Below are positions 14,169-22,335 of a stretch of DNA of 23,447 nucleotides, one piece after another. The stretch lies in assembly GCA_002788865.1 (NCBI GenBank), contig PFSC01000108.1, positions 1 through 23,447 of the forward strand, read 5' to 3'. The DNA comes from Candidatus Roizmanbacteria bacterium CG_4_9_14_0_2_um_filter_39_13. Lineage in GTDB: Bacteria; Patescibacteriota; Microgenomatia; UBA1406; GWC2-37-13. A model generated the notes under the pieces. It was not told where the DNA came from, made no database searches, and saw only the letters and a program-made list of their open reading frames with translations. Position 1 is the stretch's first letter; each line of letters begins with the position of its first letter. A program made the position numbers and the translations under genes.

Positions 14169-15614
14169 ATGTCATATCAAGAACTTATCGACAAAGAGCT
14201 GAAGGAAGAAATAAACAATAGAATAAAAAATATTAAGACGAGGCCAATTACAATAGGAACGGGCATCACCAGCTCCCATCTCGGGGATGAGAGGAACCTG
14301 AGAGAATTTGTATTGGCAGACTCAATAGTTCAGCACCTGCGAAGTTGTAACAACAACGTAGTTTTTCTACTTTTTGATGATAGTTATGATCCTCTAAATT
14401 TTCGCCAACTACGTGTAGCAGTAAATAAAGATGAAAAATTGATAAAAGAATTCGAGCAATATTGTGGTATGCCTATAAAATATATCCCTGATCCGTTCAA
14501 CTGTCACGATAGTTATTCAAGCCACTTTCAAGCAGAAATACTTGAAAGATTTCGAGATCTCGGTATTTTGCCCAACATTATCGACGCGTATTCTTCGTAT
14601 GAGTCAGGTTTGTACGATTTTGCAAAAAAAATTGTTTTTACTCGAATGGAGGAAATACGAACGTTCTTAAAGAAAAAATTTCCTTCGTATAATATGAAAA
14701 AAATCTATTGGCCTCTTTGTCCGAATTGCAAAAAATTGGATATGGCTGAAGTTATAAAAATTGAAGGAAATGAAATTTTTATACATTGTGATAGGTGCAA
14801 GAAGTCTCATTCAACTACATGGAAAAAAATTCAAGGAAAATTCAGCTGGAAAGTTGATGTTGCAATTAAATGGAACATATTTAAATGTGATTTTGAACCG
14901 TTTTCAAAAGCGTATCTGGATCCAGACGTAGGAAGTTATTTTATTGCAAAAAGTTTATCTGTTGAGTTTTTTGGGGGTCACTATCCCGAGATTGTCGAAT
15001 ACGGTCAGGTTTTCATGGATAGAGAGTTATCTTACACACTGTTACCATCACTTCCGAGAGATGTATTTAACATGTTGTTTTTAAAGCATAGGAAAAAAGA
15101 TATAAAACTCTCAAAGCAAAAAATCATTCAAGTCTCCAAACAATATTTTGTTCGCAAGGATATGTCATATTTTGACTATATCCAAATCTTACTACCGTAC
15201 GAAAACTTGGAGTATCTCAGTAGTGATATATCACCTTTTGATCGGAATAAAATAATTAACTATGGGAATAAATTTACAAAACTTATTCTAAAGAAAGATA
15301 TCTATCCAAAATTACCCACACAAAAAACAATGGGAGAAATTGACAAATCTAGCTTACAACAGATTCACAAACTGATAGATTGGGTTGTTCGGTATAAAAA
15401 TACCCATACAAAAATAAAATTTGAGACGTACTTAGAACACTTCAAGGAGTTTTTTGCACTTCATCATATGAACCGAGCACATTTATTTCCCTTAGTTCGT
15501 GGTATGTTTGCTCAAGAGCACTCAAGTCCACTAAGTCGAGTTCTGTATTACATTCCCGATCAGTTTCTCTATGCCACGATATTTCTTGTAGAGCGTCATC
15601 TGAAAGAAAATTAA
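14169..15614 (+). CDS. Degenerate class I lysyl-tRNA synthetase homologue
   Basis: This 481-residue protein follows the class I (archaeal-type) LysRS catalytic core in order. GITSSHLGDERNLREFVLAD (32-51) stands at the HIGH region. IPDPFNCHDSYSSHF (106-120) matches 'PDPFG..SY..HF', and YSSYESGLY follows. A zinc ribbon is formed by C184-x2-C187 and C207-x2-C210. KFSWKVDVAIKW (224-235) and CDFEPFSKAY (240-249) match 'KL.WRVDWP.RW' and 'dfEPFGKDH'. Key sites have drifted: the GKDH motif reads SKAY, and no KMSKS-like loop follows VEYGQVFMD. The tRNA-binding C-terminal part is also unlike the family. It is probably not the housekeeping enzyme. It may activate or bind an amino acid in another pathway, or regulate. 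It is bracketed by repeat copies A and D. Confidence 0.75.
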   Translation: MSYQELIDKELKEEINNRIKNIKTRPITIGTGITSSHLGDERNLREFVLADSIVQHLRSCNNNVVFLLFDDSYDPLNFRQLRVAVNKDEKLIKEFEQYCGMPIKYIPDPFNCHDSYSSHFQAEILERFRDLGILPNIIDAYSSYESGLYDFAKKIVFTRMEEIRTFLKKKFPSYNMKKIYWPLCPNCKKLDMAEVIKIEGNEIFIHCDRCKKSHSTTWKKIQGKFSWKVDVAIKWNIFKCDFEPFSKAYLDPDVGSYFIAKSLSVEFFGGHYPEIVEYGQVFMDRELSYTLLPSLPRDVFNMLFLKHRKKDIKLSKQKIIQVSKQYFVRKDMSYFDYIQILLPYENLEYLSSDISPFDRNKIINYGNKFTKLILKKDIYPKLPTQKTMGEIDKSSLQQIHKLIDWVVRYKNTHTKIKFETYLEHFKEFFALHHMNRAHLFPLVRGMFAQEHSSPLSRVLYYIPDQFLYATIFLVERHLKEN

Positions 15615-15619
15615 TCCCA

Positions 15620-15870
15620 CTCCGGGTTTAACAGCGCTATCAAATCCCCGATGCGTAAGCTCGTGGGATGGAGGCGCTCTCCGCTTCGATAGTTGCGGGG
15701 CAAACAGCTACGCTGTTTGATTAATACGAAACCCCGAGCGTAAGCTCGTGGGTAGTTTCATTTCCCCGACGCTTGCGTCGTGATTGTCATTCCTGCGAAG
15801 GCAGGAATCCAGTCTGGATCCCGAATCAAGTTCGGGATGACACGAGATACCTCGACGCTCTGCGTCGGGG
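15620..15870 (+). repeat. Dispersed palindromic repeat cluster, copy D
   Basis: This fills the 298-nt gap between two convergent genes. It holds CAAACAGC-TAC-GCTGTTTG (15701-15719), a CGAGC-GTAA-GCTCG hairpin (15735-15748), CGACGC-TT-GCGTCG (15767-15780), the core GTCATTCCTGCG to GTTCGGGATGAC (15786-15841) and the trailing hairpin CCTCGACGC (15850-15858) / GCGTCGGGG (15862-15870). In the core, the stem arms CCTGC/GCAGG and the CCCGAA/TTCGGG pair have changed together relative to the other copies, keeping base pairing. Nothing coding is seen here. It may act as a terminator for both genes. Confidence 0.88.
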
Positions 15871-15912
15871 TTGATCATTTCTGTGCCGATGTTTATTTGG
15901 GCAAGTAGGGTA

Positions 15913-16926
15913 CTATTCAGTAGCCCATGGGTAGAAATTTCTTTCCCAAGAATGCCTCTTTAATTCCTTGAGAGTTATTTTAGAAAGTTTTCTGCCATCA
16001 GAAAGGTCGATGTTTGCTTTGACATAGTCTATATTTCTCATTCCTGGTATTACAGAGGAAACTTCATCAAAACTCAAAATATATCTTAAAGCCATCTCGG
16101 GTATAGTTGTAGCTTCGTCTTCAAGGAGCAATGTTAATTGTGAAATTCTTCTGTCCAGCTCATCCAATCGTGATCCCGCAAAATATTGAGCGCGAAAATC
16201 ACCGTGTGGAAACGTCATTCCTTTATGAAGTTTTCCTGTCAGTCCACCTTCATCAAATGGCGCGCAAGAAGTGACTCCAATATCCAATCTTTTGGCAGTT
16301 GGAAAGAGATCGGTAATAGGTTTTTGGTGAAAAATATTAAAGATGCATTGAACGACTGAGATCTCACCAGATTCTAAAGTCTTAAGACAACCTGCAGGGT
16401 CATAGTAGTTTGGCGATAGTCCCCAAAACTTTACTTTTCCTTGGCTTGTTAATCGTTGGCATACTTCTTTCCACTCGTCATTTTCATTAAATGTATCAAG
16501 CCACACGTGGAACAAAACAACATCCAAACAATCAGTTTGCAAGCTTCTTAAACTATCTTCAATACAGTCGATTATATGTTTTTTTGGGAATATATTCTCA
16601 ATCCTCGAATCTTTTGATATTGGCCACATCTGATTCAGTGGAGGTATTTTTGTAGTGAGGATGACTTTGCTTCGTTGGCTAGTTTGTTGTAAAAATCGTC
16701 CGATTAATTCTTCAGAGAGGTGTTTCTTTGGCTTATCTTCACTCCAACCATATACCCATGCAGTATCAATGCTGTTTCCTCCTAGATCGATATAGCGTTG
16801 CAACACTTTGAAACTGTCTTTTTCCTCAGGCCCCTTCCCCCATTCGGGATCATCGGCTATCTGCCAAGTGCCCATGGAGATTTCTGATATTTGAAGATTC
16901 GTTTTGCCCAGTCTTCTATATTTCAT
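15913..16926 (-). CDS. Aldo/keto reductase
   Basis: This 337-residue cytosolic NADPH-type oxidoreductase reduces an aldehyde or ketone to an alcohol. The family tetrad is present: D54 and Y59 (NSIDTAWVYG), K93 (ILTTKIPP) and H140 (VVLFHVW). The beginning YRRLGKTNLQISEISMGTW (3-21) and VIPGMRNIDYVKANI near the end are also typical. It belongs to the 'general stress / YajO-like' group by appearance; the substrate is not predictable. It is transcribed away from the aldehyde-dehydrogenase-family gene, with 112 nt between the starts, so the two may share control. No Shine-Dalgarno site is obvious. Confidence 0.92.
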   Translation of the reverse strand: MKYRRLGKTNLQISEISMGTWQIADDPEWGKGPEEKDSFKVLQRYIDLGGNSIDTAWVYGWSEDKPKKHLSEELIGRFLQQTSQRSKVILTTKIPPLNQMWPISKDSRIENIFPKKHIIDCIEDSLRSLQTDCLDVVLFHVWLDTFNENDEWKEVCQRLTSQGKVKFWGLSPNYYDPAGCLKTLESGEISVVQCIFNIFHQKPITDLFPTAKRLDIGVTSCAPFDEGGLTGKLHKGMTFPHGDFRAQYFAGSRLDELDRRISQLTLLLEDEATTIPEMALRYILSFDEVSSVIPGMRNIDYVKANIDLSDGRKLSKITLKELKRHSWERNFYPWATE

Positions 16927-17038
16927 ACATAGTGCGTAATTGAATTAAAATTATTTTCGAGTCTCGTTAATTGTTATTATGTGTAATTGATTATATACTT
17001 CTAGATAATAATTGCAAATTACCAATGGATGAACGAAT

Positions 17039-18442
17039 ATGATAGTCGTCAAAAACTTAATTCAAGGGCAGCTTATTTCAGGATCAATCATAAAAATTAA
17101 TACGAGCCCGATTGATGGAAAGGAAATATCAAGGGCTAGTTTATTGTCGGAAATTCAGCTCAAAAGGATTTTTGAGCAAATGAAAAATAATCAATTTTCT
17201 GCAAATAACGACTTTCACGAGCTGATTAAACTGTCTGAATATATAGTAAAAAATCGCCATATTTTTGTAAATCAGATAGTTTTAGATTCGGGTTTTACCC
17301 AGAAGGATTCAGAGGATTTGGTCGACGCTTCAATAGAATTTTGCCTGCATTATCATTCGCATTTAAACCAAATCTTAGTAGACGATAAAATCACAAATTT
17401 TTCATTCAGAAAAGGTTTTGATGGAAAAATAAGGCTGAGCTCCGAACCATATGGTTTGATTGCGGCAACTACTCCACGAAATACGCCGTTAATAACAGAG
17501 TTGACTATTTTGATTCATGCCCTTTGGTCGGGAAATTCATTGGTATTGAGGCCTTCACTCGGAGTCGCGGGGACAGTTGCACTTCTAATTAAGGGTCTAC
17601 GTAGCAGTTTCGGTAGAAAAAGACTCGAGAGGTTCAGTATTGTTTTTTCAGATGCAAAAGATTTCGTGCTGTCCAGTTTAGAATCTGCAAATTTACTACA
17701 CTATGTTGGAAGTTCTAAATATTTGCAGCAAACCTTAATCGCTGGAATACATGGAGGTGTAAAAGTGTTAGTAGATGGTGATGGTTGCACAATGGTAATA
17801 GTTGACAAGTCCGCAAATATACAAAAGGCTGCAAAATACTGTCGTGATGGGCTTATTCGATGTAATGGTGAAATTTGTATAAGTATAAGAGCAATAATCA
17901 TCGAAGAATCAATACATGAGGAGTTTATACAACTATTTTTAGACTTAATAAGAAAAATTAAAATAGGCCCACCAGACAAAAATAATACATTTCAAATGGG
18001 GCCATTATTTTCTCAACTCCAAGTAAAAAACATACAAGAAATTTCACAGCGCTATACAATTTTGTACTCTGAAAATGGCCCTTTAGCGCATGGGGAAAAC
18101 TATATCTCTCCCATTATTCTGCAGTTAAAATCAAATGACCATTCTTTTTTAAGAGAAAGTTTATTTGGTCCAATGGTGGGAGTTGCAAAATTTAAAGGGT
18201 CTGGGTGGAAGAAGTGGTTGGTTGAGAATCCCATAAATCTAACTGATGTAGTATTTAGCAATGACAAAAATTTTATAAAAGAGTTTATAACAACCAGTAC
18301 ATCTCCTCGAAAAGTACTAAATTTAGATCCAACCATTGAATCGGTTTTTGAACCATGGGGAGCGTATCTGCCATCGGGATCAAACGACGTGAGTTTTTGG
18401 TATGAAAAGTATCGGCGCTATTATCAGTTGGTTCAGGGATAA
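17039..18442 (+). CDS. Aldehyde-dehydrogenase-superfamily protein (reductive/acylating type likely)
   Basis: This 467-residue protein spans the ALDH fold. The oxyanion Asn is N148 (TTPRNTPLI, for 'PWNFP'). The likely nucleophile is C280 in RCNGEICIS (for 'GQ.C'). The NAD(P)-binding segment is SLVLRPS. The glutamate of 'ELGG' that activates water in aldehyde oxidation is absent: the place reads VLVDGDGCTMVIV (243-255), close to the 'GtG.CH.YVD' pattern of gamma-glutamyl-phosphate reductase (ProA) and other non-hydrolytic members. This suggests reduction of an acyl phosphate or thioester instead of oxidation. It is the first gene of a run with a 4-nt gap to an EamA exporter, divergent from an aldo/keto reductase. 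Confidence 0.8.
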   Translation: MIVVKNLIQGQLISGSIIKINTSPIDGKEISRASLLSEIQLKRIFEQMKNNQFSANNDFHELIKLSEYIVKNRHIFVNQIVLDSGFTQKDSEDLVDASIEFCLHYHSHLNQILVDDKITNFSFRKGFDGKIRLSSEPYGLIAATTPRNTPLITELTILIHALWSGNSLVLRPSLGVAGTVALLIKGLRSSFGRKRLERFSIVFSDAKDFVLSSLESANLLHYVGSSKYLQQTLIAGIHGGVKVLVDGDGCTMVIVDKSANIQKAAKYCRDGLIRCNGEICISIRAIIIEESIHEEFIQLFLDLIRKIKIGPPDKNNTFQMGPLFSQLQVKNIQEISQRYTILYSENGPLAHGENYISPIILQLKSNDHSFLRESLFGPMVGVAKFKGSGWKKWLVENPINLTDVVFSNDKNFIKEFITTSTSPRKVLNLDPTIESVFEPWGAYLPSGSNDVSFWYEKYRRYYQLVQG

Positions 18443-18446
18443 AAAT

Positions 18447-19295
18447 ATGTGGTTCATATTTGCATTTATTGGAGCATTTATTACTGGAATTGGTCAAGTC
18501 TTAGTGAAGAGAGGTCAGGTAAAACTAACTCCACTTCTTGATAATTTCATAGCTATGATTATTGTCAACTTGATACTTGTGCCATTTTTGTGGATTTGGG
18601 GAGTAGATATTAACGTAGGAATTGACATTATATTGTATGCTTTGATTGCGGCGACAATGTATGCCATCTTTTATTACATAATCAGTGTTGGCGATATTTC
18701 ATTGATGATAAGTCTCATAAATGCTTTTCCAGTAGTTACTATTTTTCTGGCAATAAGCTTTTTACACGAGTGGCCCAATTTATATCAATGGATAGGAATA
18801 ATTCTGGTAGTTTTCGGTACAATCTTGATCAGTCGAGAGAAAGAAGAAAAAAAAATAGTGAAAAATAGAAAGAGGTGGATGTTATGGGGTTTGTTTGGAG
18901 CTTTTACTATCGGTACTGCAGAGTTTGTGACGAAATTGGCTACGAACAAAGTAGATGGTTTTACGTTCACTTTTTTTGTTTATATTATGTATATTCCAAT
19001 TCTTATAATTTTCATGGTATACGACAAGGCGGGCCGGAAATTGCACTTGTTGAAGAGCAAAGCGAGTCTAATATATACGGTTATAGGCATTTTTTTTATT
19101 GAGTTGGGACTAATTGCTATTGCATTAGCCTATCAGTACGGTCTAGCGAGCCTAGTCTCACCCATCGTAGCTTCGCATTTGCTTATAACTGCAATTTTGG
19201 CTGTGATTTTTCTAAAAGAAAAACTACTGAATATTCAAAAACTTGGAATCGTGTTTACCTTGATAGGGTTAATTATTATAGGCATGATGACTTGA
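18447..19295 (+). CDS. EamA/DMT-family transporter
   Basis: This 282-residue protein has about ten membrane helices arranged as two EamA repeats. Each repeat ends with the usual signature: LHEWPNLYQWIGIILVVFG and LKEKLLNIQKLGIVFTLIG. Such proteins export amino acids, nucleosides or other small metabolites. The start at 18447 gives the normal N-terminus at the first helix and lies 4 nt after the ALDH stop codon. An earlier ATG (18402) would overlap the ALDH gene and add a polar tail. Tight coupling suggests it exports or imports the product of the neighbouring enzymes. Confidence 0.88.
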   Translation: MWFIFAFIGAFITGIGQVLVKRGQVKLTPLLDNFIAMIIVNLILVPFLWIWGVDINVGIDIILYALIAATMYAIFYYIISVGDISLMISLINAFPVVTIFLAISFLHEWPNLYQWIGIILVVFGTILISREKEEKKIVKNRKRWMLWGLFGAFTIGTAEFVTKLATNKVDGFTFTFFVYIMYIPILIIFMVYDKAGRKLHLLKSKASLIYTVIGIFFIELGLIAIALAYQYGLASLVSPIVASHLLITAILAVIFLKEKLLNIQKLGIVFTLIGLIIIGMMT

Positions 19296-19331
19296 CAAAG
19301 TGTACTACAAAGTTCTAATATTAAGATATTA

Positions 19332-20132
19332 ATGAAAATTAATAGTAAGACATCATTTTTATTGGGGTTCTTTCTTCTTAATATCATTTACTGGATTGGC
19401 ATCCAGGCTTCTCATATTACTGATCTGCCAATTAATTTATTGTTTAGCTACTCCACAGCGGTTTTAGCAATATTGGGTGGAGTCATGGGACTATTGGTAT
19501 CTAATCATTGGGGCGGAAAAAAAAGTGCGGTGGGAAAAGCTATTTTATTGGTTTCGTTGGGGACTATTTCGTGGAGTTTGGGTAATTTTATTTGGTCATT
19601 TTATACTTTTGTACTCAATCAAGAAATGCCGTACCCTTCCCTGGCCGATATGGGATACACCTTAGCAGTGCCATTATGGGCACTTGGTGTATTTTACTTA
19701 TCAAAGGCGACAGGTGCAAAATTGAGCCTTCGACGAAAGAATGGGCAGATATTATTAATTTTCCTCCCGCTAATTGCAGCAGCAATCAGCTATTATTTCT
19801 TATTTGTGGTTGCAAGAAATTCTTCTATAGAATCACAAGGTGGAGTCTTAAAAATTTTTCTAGATTTTTTCTACCCTATCGGCGACTGGATAATTTTGAC
19901 AATGAGTTTTCTCCTATTTGGACTGTCGTTCAAGTACCTAGGTGGAAGATTTAGGGTTCCAGTATTTATCACCTTACTTGGTTTTATTTTCATGTTTTTG
20001 GCTGATTTTTCTTTCTCATATACCACCACTATCGGGAGTTATTACAACGGAAATACTTCTGATTTACTTTTTGCGACAGCCTTGTTTGTTATTAGCTTCG
20101 GAGTATGTAGTTTTGATATTAGTGATACTTAA
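19332..20132 (+). CDS. Multi-spanning membrane sensor-like protein
   Basis: This 266-residue protein has about eight predicted membrane helices and little else. The motif MPYPSLADMGYTLAVPLWALG (about 98-118) recurs in the N-terminal membrane sensor modules of many bacterial GGDEF, PAS and histidine-kinase proteins ('PyPSlaD..y...'). Further conserved-looking acidic spots in membrane helices are DFFYPIGDW and LADFSFSY. Here the module stands alone without an output domain. A soluble GAF histidine kinase follows two genes later, so the pair could be a split receptor. It lies 36 nt after the EamA gene. Confidence 0.75.
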   Translation: MKINSKTSFLLGFFLLNIIYWIGIQASHITDLPINLLFSYSTAVLAILGGVMGLLVSNHWGGKKSAVGKAILLVSLGTISWSLGNFIWSFYTFVLNQEMPYPSLADMGYTLAVPLWALGVFYLSKATGAKLSLRRKNGQILLIFLPLIAAAISYYFLFVVARNSSIESQGGVLKIFLDFFYPIGDWIILTMSFLLFGLSFKYLGGRFRVPVFITLLGFIFMFLADFSFSYTTTIGSYYNGNTSDLLFATALFVISFGVCSFDISDT

Positions 20133-20145
20133 TTAGTTTTTCACT

Positions 20146-20421
20146 ATGGATATTTATTCAAGTATTGTGAATACGATAATAAAACAACAGACTTCAATCA
20201 TAGGCCCAATTGCTCTTTCCCAAGCAAAAATGGTCGCGGGTATCCATTTTTCAGATGAAGGATCTGCAGATCTCCAAGGGGATCCGAAATTGGTTCTCGA
20301 TGAACTAGTAAAGAAATACGAGAAACTATTTGGAAAAGCTTCAATTGAAGTTTGTAAAGATGCAGTTCGAGAGCTAATACCACCAGTATCCCCAGATATT
20401 CTTCCCGACATACTAAAATAG
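20146..20421 (+). CDS. Small conserved-looking protein between sensor and kinase
   Basis: This 91-residue soluble protein is helical. Its residues 19-91 (SIIGPIALSQAKMV, a short variable loop, then LVLDELVKKYEKLFGKAS and EVCKDAVREL) resemble a small domain I have seen beside or fused to signalling proteins, but I cannot name it. It starts 13 nt after the membrane module and ends 57 nt before the kinase, so it is probably co-expressed with them. A coupling role between membrane module and kinase is a guess. Confidence 0.62.
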   Translation: MDIYSSIVNTIIKQQTSIIGPIALSQAKMVAGIHFSDEGSADLQGDPKLVLDELVKKYEKLFGKASIEVCKDAVRELIPPVSPDILPDILK

Positions 20422-20478
20422 ATCGATAAACTCACCGTATATATTACTACCACCTTTCATGTAAAATGATAAATAATC

Positions 20479-21891
20479 ATGGCCGATCTATCACATAATT
20501 CTACAAAAAACATTACTTCTCGAGAATCAAATTCTTCTAGTTTGGAAGAAGAACTTGCCCGCGTAAATAAGGAGATATACGAGCGTAATGTCGAGCTGAC
20601 GATTCATAATCGCACATTATCTATATTGAGCAAGATTTACGACATTATTAACACTGCGCTAGGTTTACAACCAACTGCGGAGAAGCTCATAAATGCAATA
20701 GTCCAGGAGTTGAAATTTCAAAAAGGCTTCATAGCCCTTATTGATTATAAGGCTAAGATATTACACTCTGTGGCTGTTTCTGACCTAAATAAGACTCATG
20801 CGAGTTATTTGAAGAAGTATAAACAACCATTTACCAAATTGAGGATTCATCTTAAAGATCAAAATAATATTTGTGTTGTCTCAACAATACAAAAACAGCA
20901 AAGAATGACCAATGTTCTTTATGATATCTTAACTCCAATGGTTACGGAAGAAGTATCAGAAGCTATCTCAGAGAAGTTACATATTCAGACGACCGTACTG
21001 TACCCAATAGTATTCGGAGGAAAGGCTCTTGGTGTTTTATGCCTATGTCTTGACAAACATGTGGGTGCATTGACTCGATTTGAGAGAGAGACATTAAAAG
21101 AGCTTATGGAGCTGGTGTCTATCGCAATAGAACGAGCAAAAATATATGCTGATCTCAAAAGAGCAAATAAACGCCTCAAAGAGCTTGATCTTCTCAAAGA
21201 TGAGTTTGTTTCGATTGCCTCTCATGAACTCCGAACTCCCATGACTGCCATAAAAAGCTATTTGTGGATGGCTATCAACAAATCTCCACAAAAGGTGGAG
21301 CAACCTTTGAAAAAATACCTTGATATTTCCTATAAATCTACTGAAAGGTTGATCCGTTTGGTAAATGATATGTTGACTGTTTCGCGAATTGAACGGGGTA
21401 AAGTCGAAATCAAGCACCTCCCATTTGATATTGCTGAAACACTTCAAATGGTGTATGAAGAGCTCAAGATTACTGCACAAGAAAAACATATAGACTTCAC
21501 TTTAGAAAAAAATAAGGCAGAAACGTACAAGATAGTCGGGGACAGCATCAAGCTCCGTGAGGTATTCCAGAATCTTGTTGGAAATGCGCTGAAATTCACT
21601 CCAGAAAATGGAAAAATCACTATTCGTATTTTAATGAATAAGAAATGTGTAGAGATTTCAGTATCAGATACCGGATCTGGAATTCCTAAATCAGAGCAAA
21701 AAAAGCTATTCAAGAAGTTCAGCAAAATTGATTATTCTTACTCAAAACACAGTAGACAACCAGGAACAGGACTTGGATTGTATATTTCCAAACAAATTGT
21801 TTCTTTACACGGCGGGGATATTACAGTACAATCAGAAGCAGACAAAGGAAGTACGTTTACGGTGATTCTACCTCAATCGAAAATTACATGA
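20479..21891 (+). CDS. Soluble GAF-domain histidine kinase
   Basis: This 470-residue kinase has an N-terminal coiled coil (about 20-45), a GAF sensor domain (about 60-220), a HisKA dimerisation domain with the phospho-acceptor H249 in SHELRTPM, and a HATPase domain. The HATPase motifs are N-box NLVGNALKF (365-373), G1 DTGSGIP (397-403) and G2 GTGLGL (429-434). All catalytic motifs are intact. There is no membrane segment, unusual for a kinase next to a membrane sensor module. It would phosphorylate the response regulator 16 nt downstream. Confidence 0.95.
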   Translation: MADLSHNSTKNITSRESNSSSLEEELARVNKEIYERNVELTIHNRTLSILSKIYDIINTALGLQPTAEKLINAIVQELKFQKGFIALIDYKAKILHSVAVSDLNKTHASYLKKYKQPFTKLRIHLKDQNNICVVSTIQKQQRMTNVLYDILTPMVTEEVSEAISEKLHIQTTVLYPIVFGGKALGVLCLCLDKHVGALTRFERETLKELMELVSIAIERAKIYADLKRANKRLKELDLLKDEFVSIASHELRTPMTAIKSYLWMAINKSPQKVEQPLKKYLDISYKSTERLIRLVNDMLTVSRIERGKVEIKHLPFDIAETLQMVYEELKITAQEKHIDFTLEKNKAETYKIVGDSIKLREVFQNLVGNALKFTPENGKITIRILMNKKCVEISVSDTGSGIPKSEQKKLFKKFSKIDYSYSKHSRQPGTGLGLYISKQIVSLHGGDITVQSEADKGSTFTVILPQSKIT

Positions 21892-21907
21892 GGTAAGCAA
21901 AACAACC

Positions 21908-22315
21908 ATGTCTGATACAATCGTAAAAAAAATAATTGTCGTCGAAGATGAGGAGTATCTTCGAGATCTATATATTCAAATTCTTCAAGAGGAGGGATTC
22001 TCTGTAGATAGTGCTGAAGATGGCGAGATTGGATTTGATAAGCTTTCAAAAAATACATATGATCTCGTTCTTCTTGATGTGATTCTTCCAAAAATGGATG
22101 GACTGCAAATCCTTGAAAAGCTTTCCAAACTCAGCAAAATATCGTTCAATAAAATAGTATTATTGACCAATTTGGGGCAAGATCTGGTAGTTGCCAAAGC
22201 CGTTGACTATGGAGTACGAGGCTACATGATAAAAAGTGACTACACTCCTGAAGAAATAATAAACGAGGTCAAGGGGTATCTTGGGAATGAAGAGGTAAAA
22301 TCCGCCTTAAAATAG
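21908..22315 (+). CDS. Single-domain response regulator
   Basis: This 135-residue CheY-like receiver has no output domain. The acidic pocket is E13-D14, the phosphorylation site is D57 (LVLLDVILP), and T87 (LLTNLG) and K109 (MIKS) complete the switch residues. The last 25 residues are a short charged tail. It is the likely partner of the histidine kinase encoded 16 nt upstream. With no DNA-binding domain it must act by protein contact, possibly on the pilus machinery, since a PilX-like gene follows 20 nt downstream. Confidence 0.95.
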   Translation: MSDTIVKKIIVVEDEEYLRDLYIQILQEEGFSVDSAEDGEIGFDKLSKNTYDLVLLDVILPKMDGLQILEKLSKLSKISFNKIVLLTNLGQDLVVAKAVDYGVRGYMIKSDYTPEEIINEVKGYLGNEEVKSALK

Positions 22316-22335
22316 CTGATAATCAAATAATCAAT

